A model generated the notes under the pieces. It had not been told where the DNA came from. It made no database searches and saw only the letters and a list, made by a program, of their open reading frames with translations. Position numbers and translations under genes: made by a program. From positions 1-8,797 of the forward strand of contig JBKCEW010000016.1 of NCBI GenBank assembly GCA_046304235.1: DNA of 8,797 nt, in the 5' to 3' direction. Positions 1 to 6,238 of this stretch are shown here, piece after piece. Position 1 is the first letter of the stretch. Each line of letters starts with the position of its first letter. The DNA is from CANHVK01 sp046304235. GTDB taxonomy: Bacteria; Bacteroidota; Bacteroidia; Flavobacteriales_D; Crocinitomicaceae.

Positions 1-2
1 AT

Positions 3-116
3 ACAATTTATCAGTTAAATTATACACTACCAGAATCAAAACTTGAAAAATCTATCCTTTTGAAAATGGATGAAATGCAAACAGAACTATGCCAAATTAT
101 TGATGAAAATTTTTAG
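3..116 (+). CDS. Partial ORF of unknown function, open at the left window edge
   Basis: The only forward frame that stays open from the left edge runs to a TAG at 114-116 and encodes about 37 residues. They are rich in Leu, Glu and Lys and look helical (for example LEKSILLKMDEMQTEL). I do not recognise a family. It lies in the same reading frame as the antitoxin-like gene at 153-311, with only that TAG between them. It may therefore be the C-terminus of a separate upstream gene, or the N-terminal part of an antitoxin interrupted by a nonsense mutation. The first in-frame ATG is at 66-68; starting there and reading through the TAG would give about 81 residues, a common antitoxin length. Both readings are inference, because the 5' end lies outside the window. 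Confidence 0.3.
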   Translation, partial: TIYQLNYTLPESKLEKSILLKMDEMQTELCQIIDENF

Positions 117-152
117 GGTGTTGCAAAGCTGAAAACAGGAGTTTCTTTTTTT

Positions 153-311
153 ATGGAATTAATACAGAGTCTTGGATATGAATACAATATTTCAGAAGAT
201 GAAATTTCTAATGAGCATAAAGAATTGGTTAGAAATAGAATCAAAACTGCAAAAAAAGAAGATTATATAAGTTGGTCTGAAGCAAGAAAACAACTTTCAG
301 TAAAACATTAG
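153..311 (+). CDS. Small antitoxin-like protein, partner of the RelE/ParE toxin
   Basis: This 52-residue ORF ends in TAG immediately before the toxin ATG at 312, so the two genes touch with no spacer, as in type II toxin-antitoxin operons. The protein is acidic in its first half (ISEDEISNEH). It ends with a segment of the shape R-x-R-I-K-x(5)-D-Y-I-x-W-x-E-A (around LVRNRIK and YISWSEARKQL). That C-terminal pattern resembles the toxin-binding tail of short Bacteroidota addiction-module antitoxins. No DNA-binding domain is evident, and the length is short for the family. An AGGAG at 137-141 lies 11 bases before the ATG, a weak ribosome-binding site at best in this phylum. The frame stays open upstream to the TAG at 114-116, so the original gene may have been longer. 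Function is inferred mainly from position beside the toxin. Confidence 0.6.
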   Translation: MELIQSLGYEYNISEDEISNEHKELVRNRIKTAKKEDYISWSEARKQLSVKH

Positions 312-602
312 ATGAAATACAATCTATTTCTAGATCCTAGAGCTATTGATGATATACAATCTGCAATTGACTATTATAATGATCAATCAAATGGACTTGG
401 TGAAAAATTTGAAAAACACTTAAATACCTATATACTAAGCATTAGTAAAAATCCTTTTTTTCAAGTTAGATATGATAATGTACATTGTTTACCAATGAAA
501 AAATATCCTTTTATGATTCATTTTACTATTGAAAATGAATCTATCTACATACATGCTGTACTTCATACAAAACTCAATCCAAAAAAAAATTGGATTAAAT
601 AA
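312..602 (+). CDS. Type II toxin-antitoxin system RelE/ParE-family toxin
   Basis: This 96-residue protein has the family layout: an N-terminal LDPRAIDDIQSAIDYYNDQS segment (beta strand, then an amphipathic helix), then GLGEKFEKHL, a helix ending in NPFFQVRY, and C-terminal strands around MKKYPFMIHF and IYIHAVLHT. These match the RelE/ParE fold used by Bacteroidota toxins that act on ribosome-bound mRNA (RelE type) or gyrase (ParE type). Sequence alone does not settle which target applies here, and the RelE catalytic residues are not clearly present. The ATG at 312 directly follows the antitoxin stop, so the genes are translationally coupled. The toxin frame looks intact, so if the antitoxin has been shortened the pair may be degrading or the toxin inactive. 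It ends 14 bases from the convergent recX stop. The spot between recX and unrelated DNA suggests an accessory insertion. Confidence 0.85.
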   Translation: MKYNLFLDPRAIDDIQSAIDYYNDQSNGLGEKFEKHLNTYILSISKNPFFQVRYDNVHCLPMKKYPFMIHFTIENESIYIHAVLHTKLNPKKNWIK

Positions 603-615
603 ACAATTCGATTTG

Positions 616-1095
616 TTATCTTAACATCACTTTCACAGCCTCAAAAATCAAATCTTGTTCGTAACCTTTAGATGCTAGGTAAGTCATTATTTTTTGTTTG
701 GCTTTCCATGGGTCTTCTGAGGGTTTGATTTCGGAGGATTTTCGAGTTGCTAGAGCTATGAGGTTATCCCAATAGATTTCTAGATCAATGGTTTTTAAAC
801 CTTGTTCGATGAGTTTTTTATCTACTCGTTTTTGTGAGAGTTGGTATTTGATTTTAATTCGTCCCCAGCGCTTGATTCTAACTTTACCTGAAACATAAGA
901 CTCAACAAAGCGTTTCTCGTCTAAAAAGCGGTTTAAAATAAGTTTTTCAATGATTTTTTCTTGGACTGAGAAATCAATATTCCAAGAATTGAGTTTATTT
1001 TGAACTTCAAAGAGGCACCTGTCTTGGTATGCGCACCACGCTTCCATTTTGACAAGTGCCTGCTCGAAGGAGTAACTAGGGCTATAAGATTGCAT
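616..1095 (-). CDS. recX: Regulatory protein RecX
   Basis: RecX binds RecA and modulates filament growth, limiting recombination and strand exchange in the cytoplasm. The 159-residue protein has the usual all-helical make-up of three repeats. The N-terminal part contains WCAYQDRCLFEVQNKL, a typical Bacteroidota RecX signature. The middle has LNRFLDEKRFVESYVSGKVR followed by IKRWGRIKIKYQLSQKRV, matching the family consensus of an aromatic-rich helix and a W-G-x-x-K-I element. The C-terminus has WKAKQKIMTYLASKGYEQDLI, the third repeat. Length is normal. The ATG at 1093-1095 lies two bases after the rng stop codon, so recX is the second gene of an rng-recX unit and probably coupled to rng translation. 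There is no recA in the window. Its 3' end faces the toxin gene with no convincing terminator in the 13-base gap. Confidence 0.94.
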   Translation of the reverse strand: MQSYSPSYSFEQALVKMEAWCAYQDRCLFEVQNKLNSWNIDFSVQEKIIEKLILNRFLDEKRFVESYVSGKVRIKRWGRIKIKYQLSQKRVDKKLIEQGLKTIDLEIYWDNLIALATRKSSEIKPSEDPWKAKQKIMTYLASKGYEQDLIFEAVKVMLR

Positions 1096-1097
1096 AC

Positions 1098-2645
1098 TTA
1101 TAATGCAATAGTTTCGTTTTTTTCGTTAACAAAATGATATTCCAACAATTGGTTGGCAACGACTCCACGTACTGGAATCCATTTTTTAAATTTAAAGAAC
1201 CATTTCACTTGTCTAGAGAATAAACCTCTTTTAAAATGAGACTCTAAATATGGGTGAACTAAAAGGGCCACTTTAGGTTCTTTACGATCTAAAACTAGAA
1301 AGTTTAGATTGTTTTCAATTTCTTCTGCAAACAAAATCGTTGCCTGTACCTCTCCAGAACCATTACATGTTGGGCAAGTCTCATTTGTTTTGATCTCCGT
1401 TTCCGGACGAACACGCTGACGTGTAATTTCAACAACACCAAATTTAGAAGGTGGAATCACGTTATGCTTAGCACGATCGTTCTTCATAAATTCTTTTAGT
1501 TTTTCGAAAAGAATTTTATTGTTTTCCTTGTCATGCATATCGATAAAATCAACACACACAATTCCTCCCATATCTCGAAGTTGTAATACTCTAGCGATTT
1601 CTTCTGCCGCTTCCAAATTTGTAGCAAGCGCATTTGACTCTTGACCATCAGCACCTTTTCGATTTCCGCTATTTACATCTATTACGTGCATAGCTTCCGT
1701 ATGTTCAATAATCAAATAACCACCTGAAGTCATTGGAACTTTTTTACCAAAAAGTGTTTTAATTTGTTTGGAGATTCCAAATCGTTCAAAAACATCTATT
1801 TTACCATCGTAGTATTTCACGATTTTTTGACGTTCTGGAGCGATATCACCAACATATCCCTTGATTTCTTCAGCTAATTCCTCGTTATTTACATGAATAT
1901 TACTAAAATCTCCATTTAACAAATCACGAAGAATAGATGCTGTTTTATCAATTTCTCCTAATACTTTTTTGGGTGGAGTGGCAGACTTTAGGTTTGTAAA
2001 CATAAGTTTCCACTTTGACATTAAATTATTTAAGTCTTGGTGAATATGTTCCAAAGATTGATTTTCTGCTACAGTACGAATAATTACTCCGAAATTCTTA
2101 GGTTTAATATCCGAAAGGATTTTTTTTAGTCTGTCTCTTTCTTCGTTAGATCTAATTTTTTGAGAAATAGAGATTTTATCAGAGAAAGGTACTAAAACGA
2201 TAAAGCGACCTGCAAGAGTGATTTCTGCACTTAAGCGAGGTCCTTTTGTTGAAATTGGTTCTTTGGCAACTTGAACCAAAATAGGCTGTGTAGAAGAAAC
2301 AGCTTCTTCCATTTGCCCTTCTTTAGGGATTTCACCCTCCAGTTTAAAATACTGAAGGTCTGCCACACTTTGCTTGCCGTGTAACGTGTCTTTAGTGAAT
2401 TTATTCAGCGAATTGAATTGTGGTCCTAAGTCTAGGTAATGTAAAAAGGCATCTTTTTCATACCCAACATCCACAAAAGCAGCATTTAAACTAGGAACTG
2501 TTTTACGTACTTTGCCAAGGTAGATATCTCCAACAGCAAATTCAGTGTTTCCTTGTTCTTGGTGCAATTCAATAAGCTTTCCATCACGCAACAACGCAAG
2601 CCAGATCCCATCTTGACGAGAATCGACTACTAATTCTAAACTCAC
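1098..2645 (-). CDS. rng: Ribonuclease E/G family endoribonuclease
   Basis: This is a 515-residue single-strand-specific, metal-dependent endoribonuclease for rRNA/tRNA maturation and mRNA turnover. It is close to RNase G in size and lacks the long C-terminal degradosome scaffold of RNase E. Residues about 36-128 form the S1 RNA-binding domain (VGDIYLGKV, LNAAFVDVG, KDAFLHYLDL), with a polar stretch around residues 78-118 that lengthens the S1 loop. The 5'-sensor/RNase H-like middle follows (GRFIVLVPF, GVIIRT). Catalytic aspartates are at about D323 (HVIDVNSG) and D366 (VCVDFIDM). The zinc-link motif CPTC is at residues 424-427. The small-domain remainder follows. All expected key residues are present. 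The start at 2645 gives the usual short N-terminus (MSLELVVDS). An intrinsic terminator ends only about 21 bases upstream and I see no -7 element between them, so expression may depend on read-through. Confidence 0.97.
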   Translation of the reverse strand: MSLELVVDSRQDGIWLALLRDGKLIELHQEQGNTEFAVGDIYLGKVRKTVPSLNAAFVDVGYEKDAFLHYLDLGPQFNSLNKFTKDTLHGKQSVADLQYFKLEGEIPKEGQMEEAVSSTQPILVQVAKEPISTKGPRLSAEITLAGRFIVLVPFSDKISISQKIRSNEERDRLKKILSDIKPKNFGVIIRTVAENQSLEHIHQDLNNLMSKWKLMFTNLKSATPPKKVLGEIDKTASILRDLLNGDFSNIHVNNEELAEEIKGYVGDIAPERQKIVKYYDGKIDVFERFGISKQIKTLFGKKVPMTSGGYLIIEHTEAMHVIDVNSGNRKGADGQESNALATNLEAAEEIARVLQLRDMGGIVCVDFIDMHDKENNKILFEKLKEFMKNDRAKHNVIPPSKFGVVEITRQRVRPETEIKTNETCPTCNGSGEVQATILFAEEIENNLNFLVLDRKEPKVALLVHPYLESHFKRGLFSRQVKWFFKFKKWIPVRGVVANQLLEYHFVNEKNETIAL

Positions 2646-2666
2646 GAAAGCTTATATTAAAAGATT

Positions 2667-2706
2667 AAAAAAAGAATAACTTAGTAATAGAATCACTAAG
2701 TTATTC
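2667..2706 (-). terminator. Intrinsic terminator after the small basic ribosomal-type gene, just upstream of rng
   Basis: Positions 2674-2685 and 2695-2706 are perfectly complementary over 12 bp (GAATAACTTAGT with ACTAAGTTATTC), enclosing a 9-base loop. On the minus strand the hairpin is followed at once by seven T residues (2673-2667), the classic intrinsic terminator layout. It starts 24 bases after the stop codon of the 30-residue gene. The stem is long but AT-rich, so termination may be partial. The T-run ends 21 bases before the rng start codon, so the hairpin would sit in the rng 5' leader if transcription reads through. Confidence 0.85.
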
Positions 2707-2729
2707 AACGAATTATAGAGAAAAATTAA

Positions 2730-2822
2730 TTATTTTTTCTTTTTATGACGGTTTTTTCTAAGTCTTTTCTTACGCTTGTGCGTAGCCATCTTATGTCTTT
2801 TTCTTTTTTTTCCGCTTGGCAT
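2730..2822 (-). CDS. 30-residue AURKAIP1/COX24-type (bS22/mS38-like) ribosomal small protein
   Basis: A short minus-strand ORF (ATG 2820-2822, TAA 2730-2732) encodes 30 residues, 18 of them Lys or Arg and three His. It opens with MPSGKKRKRHKMATHKRKKR and ends in RHKKKK. This is the pattern of the tiny AURKAIP1/COX24-domain proteins found across Bacteroidota, related to mitochondrial mS38 and mycobacterial bS22. Those proteins bury a basic helix in small-subunit rRNA near the decoding region. Ribosomal function here is inferred from that family. The gene lies between its own terminator (2667-2706) and the HU terminator (2868-2898), with a strong TATCTTTG element at 2899-2906, so it is probably a monocistronic transcript with a leader of about 70 AT-rich bases. 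It is easily missed because of its size. An internal Met12 is an alternative but less likely start. Confidence 0.86.
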   Translation of the reverse strand: MPSGKKRKRHKMATHKRKKRLRKNRHKKKK

Positions 2823-2867
2823 AACTTTATATATTATTTATTAAACAATCAGTATAAAAGTGTGTTT

Positions 2868-2898
2868 AAAAAAAACACTCCTGCTATAAACAGGAGTG
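2868..2898 (-). terminator. Intrinsic terminator of the HU gene
   Basis: CACTCCTG (2876-2883) and CAGGAGTG (2891-2898) form a perfect 8-bp GC-containing stem with a 7-base loop. On the minus strand it is followed by eight T residues (2875-2868). It lies 53 bases after the HU stop codon and is correctly oriented for HU. The right arm directly abuts the promoter element at 2899-2906. Confidence 0.9.
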
Positions 2899-2906
2899 CA
2901 AAGATA
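2899..2906 (-). promoter_or_regulatory. Bacteroidota -7 promoter element for the 30-residue gene
   Basis: The minus strand reads TATCTTTG followed by CA, a perfect match to the Bacteroidota -7 consensus TAnnTTTG in its commonest form. A -33 TTG box at 17-23 bp spacing is not clear. Initiation would be expected a few bases downstream, around 2893-2895, inside the first arm of the HU terminator. Transcripts starting here would lose most of that arm and so escape termination. Confidence 0.65.
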
Positions 2907-2951
2907 AAATTTTTACTTTATAAAATACTCTAATTTGAGTAAAAAGAAAAA

Positions 2952-3242
2952 TTATTTTATTACAACTTTGTTTCTAACCTCCTCTAAGAAAACTTTAGCA
3001 GGTTTGAAAGCTGGAATGTTGTGTGCAGGAATGATGATAGATTTTTGTGCTTTGATAAGTCTTCCTGTTTTTTCAGCTCTCTTCTTAACGATAAAGCTAC
3101 CAAAACCTCTCAAGAAAACATCATTTCCATCTGCCATGTTTTTCTTAACAACAGCCATGAAAGCTTCAACTGTCTTTTGCACTTCTAATCTTTCTAATCC
3201 TGTTTCGTCAGCGATTTGCGCGATGATATCTGCTTTAGTCAT
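2952..3242 (-). CDS. HU/IHF-family DNA-binding protein
   Basis: This 96-residue nucleoid protein forms dimers that bend DNA. The N-terminal helices (MTKADIIAQIADETGL, then VQKTVEAFMAVVKKNMADG) are the HU dimerisation core. NDVFLRGFGSFIVKKRAEKTGR begins the beta-sheet body, and PAHNIPAFKPAK with a final helix FLEEVRNKV completes it. Aligned without gaps to E. coli HU, the arm tip reads R-L-I where classical HU/IHF proteins have R-N-P, so the intercalating proline is replaced by isoleucine. I recall similar tips in other Flavobacteriia, so this may be a lineage trait. The start ATG at 3242 gives the expected MTKADI opening. The gene is transcribed away from mutY, has a -7 element at 3270-3277 and its own terminator at 2868-2898, so it is probably monocistronic. 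Confidence 0.95.
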   Translation of the reverse strand: MTKADIIAQIADETGLERLEVQKTVEAFMAVVKKNMADGNDVFLRGFGSFIVKKRAEKTGRLIKAQKSIIIPAHNIPAFKPAKVFLEEVRNKVVIK

Positions 3243-3269
3243 AATTTATAATATTTTGATTTTCAATGA

Positions 3270-3277
3270 CAAATTTA
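3270..3277 (-). promoter_or_regulatory. Candidate -7 promoter element for the HU gene
   Basis: The minus strand reads TAAATTTG, matching TAnnTTTG, 27 bases upstream of the HU start codon. No -33 TTG is visible at the usual distance; the corresponding stretch overlaps the mutY -7 element. The very high AT content here raises the chance of a random match. Confidence 0.5.
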
Positions 3278-3292
3278 TATGTTTTTTTGATA

Positions 3293-3300
3293 TATATTTG
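3293..3300 (+). promoter_or_regulatory. Candidate -7 promoter element for mutY
   Basis: TATATTTG matches TAnnTTTG and lies 36 bases before the mutY start codon, predicting a leader of about 30 bases. No -33 TTG is found at 17-23 bp; that position falls on the HU -7 element of the opposite strand. The AT-rich context makes the match less certain than the one before ssb. Confidence 0.45.
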
Positions 3301-3336
3301 ATTTTAAAGTTTTTTTAATAAAAAAATATACGAATA

Positions 3337-4392
3337 ATGAATTTTAGCCGACAAATAACCGATTGGTATAGACAAAATAAAAGGGAACTTCCATGGAGAC
3401 AGACAACTAACCCCTACTACATTTGGTTATCTGAAATTATACTTCAGCAGACTCGCGTAGCGCAAGGAATGAGCTACTATTTAAAATTTATCAATCACTA
3501 CCCTACCATTTCTGACTTAGCGAATGCGGATGAACAAGCTATCTTGAATGATTGGCAAGGTTTAGGTTATTACAGTCGAGCTAGAAATTTACATGCTGCT
3601 GCAAAAATGGTAGAATCAGAATTTAATGGGATTTTCCCAACTAATTATAATGAAATTTTAACTTTAAAAGGGGTAGGCTCGTATACAGCCGCTGCCATAG
3701 CATCATTTGCATACAATTTACCTCATGCAGTAGTTGATGGTAATGTATATAGAGTATTAAGTCGTGTTTTTGATATTGAATTACCTATTGACAGTAATGA
3801 AGGACAAAAAATATTTGCACAAATCGCACAAGACTTACTTGATAAAAATCAAGCAGCATTACACAATCAAGCTATTATGGAATTTGGTGCTTTAAATTGT
3901 ACACCCAACACACCCAATTGTGCACAATGTATTTTTCAACTTGAATGTTTAGCACTTAAAAACAATACAATTTCAGTTCGACCAGTCAAAAAAGGTAAAA
4001 CAAAAGTTCGTAATCGATACTTTCATTATTTATATTTCAATAACGGCAAAGAAACTATTTTGCAAAAAAAAAAGGAAAAAGATATTTGGCAACATTTATT
4101 TGAATTCCCCAAAATTGAATTCGATAGAGACCAAAATATAGAGGAAGTTAAACATAAAATTGAAAATCTGTTTTTAATAAAACCTTCCAATTATTTTATT
4201 AATAAAAAACATCTATTATCCCATCAACATATTTACTGTACTTTTTGGGAATTTGATGAGCTACCAAAAGAGCTAGGTGAAACTTGGGAAATAGTAAGCA
4301 TAACGAATTTCGCCAATTACCCCATACCTAGGGTTATTGATCGTTACTTGGAGGAAAAACTTAAATCAAAACAACATCGATTACTGATATGA
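3337..4392 (+). CDS. mutY: A/G-specific adenine glycosylase MutY
   Basis: MutY removes adenine mispaired with 8-oxoguanine, starting base-excision repair and preventing G:C to T:A mutations. The 351-residue protein is full length. The helix-hairpin-helix glycosylase domain spans about residues 1-187: the catalytic glutamate is E33 in SEIILQQTRV, the HhH element is LKGVGSYTAAAIASFA (110-125), and the conserved aspartate is D134 in VVDGNVYRVLSR. The 4Fe-4S cluster ligands are C188, C195, C198 and C204, in the exact C-x6-C-x2-C-x5-C spacing. The C-terminal third is the NUDIX-like 8-oxoG recognition domain, with HLLSHQHIYCTFWEF near residues 290-304 as the oxoG-sensing loop. All catalytic residues are present. 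It diverges from HU across a 94-bp AT-rich gap and precedes ssb by 47 bp, so some read-through into ssb is plausible. Confidence 0.97.
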   Translation: MNFSRQITDWYRQNKRELPWRQTTNPYYIWLSEIILQQTRVAQGMSYYLKFINHYPTISDLANADEQAILNDWQGLGYYSRARNLHAAAKMVESEFNGIFPTNYNEILTLKGVGSYTAAAIASFAYNLPHAVVDGNVYRVLSRVFDIELPIDSNEGQKIFAQIAQDLLDKNQAALHNQAIMEFGALNCTPNTPNCAQCIFQLECLALKNNTISVRPVKKGKTKVRNRYFHYLYFNNGKETILQKKKEKDIWQHLFEFPKIEFDRDQNIEEVKHKIENLFLIKPSNYFINKKHLLSHQHIYCTFWEFDELPKELGETWEIVSITNFANYPIPRVIDRYLEEKLKSKQHRLLI

Positions 4393-4409
4393 AGTAACTA
4401 TTGATTTTG

Positions 4410-4417
4410 TATCTTTG
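4410..4417 (+). promoter_or_regulatory. Bacteroidota -7 promoter element for the ssb-gldE-gldD unit
   Basis: TATCTTTG is a perfect TAnnTTTG match in the 47-bp gap between the mutY stop and the ssb ATG. It ends 22 bases before the start codon, implying a leader of about 15-20 bases. No -33 TTG stands out 17-23 bp upstream. It would let ssb and the gld genes be transcribed independently of mutY. Confidence 0.65.
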
Positions 4418-4439
4418 TTATAATTGATTTTAAAAACAG

Positions 4440-4886
4440 ATGTTAAGTTCCTTAAATAAAGTTTCATTAATTGGTAAAGTTACAAAGAAACCAGAGTTAC
4501 AATTATTTGAAACGAGTTCAGTTTGTAAGATCACATTAGTAACTCTTGATTATTTCACTGATAAGAAAACTGGTCAAAAAAAAGAAATAAATGACTGGCA
4601 TACCATTGTTTTTTGGGGGGACACTGCAAAGACAGCTAATCAAAACATACTTGAAGACCAATGGATTTATGTGGAAGGAAAATTAAAGCACCGTAAATGG
4701 ACAGCAAAAGATGGAACATTTCATAGTAGTGCTGAAATATTCGCTAATGAGTTTTTAATACTACCAAAAAACAATAGTGTTGTACTTGAAAATCTAAATT
4801 CTCAAATATATCCTGATACACCTCAATCATCACCAAAACCACTACAGGAATTTAACGCTTCTGATTTAGATGAACTTCCTTTTTAA
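4440..4886 (+). CDS. ssb: Single-stranded DNA-binding protein
   Basis: SSB coats single-stranded DNA during replication, recombination and repair and recruits partner enzymes through its C-terminal tip. The 148-residue protein has an OB fold over about residues 1-109: it starts LNKVSLIGKVTKKPEL, then INDWHTIVFWGDTA, then DQWIYVEGKLKHRKW, then SSAEIFANEFLIL. A short proline- and serine-containing linker follows, and the acidic tip DLDELPF ends in the conserved Pro-Phe pair that binds partners. No other in-frame start competes. It is the first gene after the TATCTTTG element and is followed by gldE after eight bases. An ssb gene between mutY and gldE is a familiar flavobacterial arrangement. 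Whether this is the main replicative SSB or a paralogue cannot be told from the window. Confidence 0.95.
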   Translation: MLSSLNKVSLIGKVTKKPELQLFETSSVCKITLVTLDYFTDKKTGQKKEINDWHTIVFWGDTAKTANQNILEDQWIYVEGKLKHRKWTAKDGTFHSSAEIFANEFLILPKNNSVVLENLNSQIYPDTPQSSPKPLQEFNASDLDELPF

Positions 4887-4894
4887 TACAAATT

Positions 4895-6238
4895 ATGACG
4901 ATTAATTTAATTCACTCCTTACTTTTAGCGCAAACAACTTCTGGAATAGTTTTTAGTTCTATAACTATTTTGATACTTCTTACCTTTTCAAGTTTAATTG
5001 CTGCTTCAGAAGTGGCTTTTTTTGCACTTGAACCTAGCGATAAAGAAAAACTTAAAAATGAAGAAAATAAAAATGCAAGAAGTGCTCTTGAACTATTAAA
5101 CAAACCACAAGATTTATTAGCAACAATACTAATTACTAGCAACTTCGTCAATGTAGCTATTGTCATTATTACAAGTTCATTGTTAAACATCATTTTTCCA
5201 GCAGATGAGGGAGAATCCTTGATGAGATTTGTCATTGATGTGTTTTTAATTACTGCTATTATATTGCTTATTGGAGAAGTTATACCAAAAGTTTATGCAA
5301 CAAAACAAGGTATATCCATTGTAAAAATGATGGCACTCCCTCTGACATTTATTTCAAATATGCCACCTGTTTCTTGGTTGAGAAAATTTTTGGTTAATGG
5401 AACTAAAATCATTCATCGCTATGCCGATAAAAAAGAAGTTAAAGTTTCAAGTGACGAATTAGAACAAATATTAGCACTAACAAAAGAAGAAACAACCTCT
5501 GATGAAGACCATAAAATTTTGGAGGGGATAGTCAAATTTGGAATTACAGATGTCAAACAAATAATGCGTCCTCGAACAGAAATATTTGCCATATCAAATA
5601 CTTTAACGTTTAGAGAAGTACTTGAACATATTGAAGAAATGGGATATTCAAGGGTTCCAGTATTCGAAGGGACATTAGACAAAGTAGAAGGAATTTTAAA
5701 TATTAAAGACTTATTACCTTACTTAGATCAAGACGAAACTTTCGATTGGCAAAGTTTTATTAGAAAGGCTTTCTATGTTCCTGAGAACAAAAAACTAGAC
5801 GATTTATTGAATGATTTTCAATCGAAAAAAATGCACATGGCTATCGTTGTGGATGAATACGGGGGCACTAGTGGACTTGCAACTTTGGAAGATATTTTAG
5901 AGGAAATTGTTGGGGATATCACCGATGAATTTGACGAACAAGAAATTAGCTACACAATAATTGCCGAAAATGAATATATATTCGAAGGAAAAACATCATT
6001 AGTAGACTTTTACAAGGTCACAAAGCTCGACGGAAAAGAATTTGAAAATAACAAAGGTGAAGCTGATACACTAGGAGGTTTTATTGTAGAACAAGCTGGT
6101 AGAATTTTAATGAATAGAGAGAGTATACAAGTAGAAAATTGTAAATTAATAGTCGAAGCATCTGACAAAAAACGAATAAAATCAATTCGAGTACTTATCC
6201 AAGAAGAAGTAGATTCTTCATTAAATACAGAATTATAA
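4895..6238 (+). CDS. gldE: Gliding motility-associated protein GldE (CNNM/CBS/CorC-type membrane protein)
   Basis: This 447-residue protein belongs to the CorC/HlyC-CNNM superfamily. The transmembrane DUF21/CNNM domain covers about residues 15-180, with hydrophobic segments near 18-44, 75-101 and 109-130 and a shorter one near 140-155, plus the family motifs ASEVAFFAL and GEVIPK. A CBS pair follows at about 218-340 (VKQIMRPRTEIFAI, GYSRVPVFEGTLDKVEGILNI; then MAIVVDEYGGTSGLATLEDI). The C-terminal CorC/HlyC domain (about 350-435) contains GEADTLGGFIVEQAGRI. Relatives are linked to divalent cation export. The flavobacterial member was named GldE because of its link with GldD and gliding; its biochemical role is unsettled. 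Assignment as GldE rather than a general CorC paralogue rests on the downstream gldD, which overlaps it by one base at TAATG. Confidence 0.91.
   Translation: MTINLIHSLLLAQTTSGIVFSSITILILLTFSSLIAASEVAFFALEPSDKEKLKNEENKNARSALELLNKPQDLLATILITSNFVNVAIVIITSSLLNIIFPADEGESLMRFVIDVFLITAIILLIGEVIPKVYATKQGISIVKMMALPLTFISNMPPVSWLRKFLVNGTKIIHRYADKKEVKVSSDELEQILALTKEETTSDEDHKILEGIVKFGITDVKQIMRPRTEIFAISNTLTFREVLEHIEEMGYSRVPVFEGTLDKVEGILNIKDLLPYLDQDETFDWQSFIRKAFYVPENKKLDDLLNDFQSKKMHMAIVVDEYGGTSGLATLEDILEEIVGDITDEFDEQEISYTIIAENEYIFEGKTSLVDFYKVTKLDGKEFENNKGEADTLGGFIVEQAGRILMNRESIQVENCKLIVEASDKKRIKSIRVLIQEEVDSSLNTEL

Noticed and set aside
52..61. TATCCTTTTG as a promoter for the toxin-antitoxin pair
   Set aside because: It resembles the -7 element but with an extra base and sits within an open reading frame; not supported.
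576..596. Seven-bp inverted repeat AATCCAA / TTGGATT around an A7 loop near the toxin 3' end
   Set aside because: It lies inside the toxin coding sequence, is AT-rich and has no T-run after it on either strand, so I do not call it a terminator for toxin or recX.
602..615. Short AACAA/TTGTT inverted repeat in the toxin-recX gap
   Set aside because: Only five AT base pairs; too weak to call a terminator.
2745..2933. Plus-strand ORF of 62 codons
   Set aside because: It is the antisense shadow of the 30-residue basic gene plus the HU terminator region; Phe/Leu-rich composition reflects reversed Lys codons.
2935..3318. Plus-strand ORF of 127 codons
   Set aside because: It is antisense to the clearly recognisable HU gene.
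4912..5235. Minus-strand ORF inside gldE
   Set aside because: Shadow of gldE, whose DUF21 and CBS motifs are unambiguous. The minus-strand ORF at 5419-5682 is rejected for the same reason.
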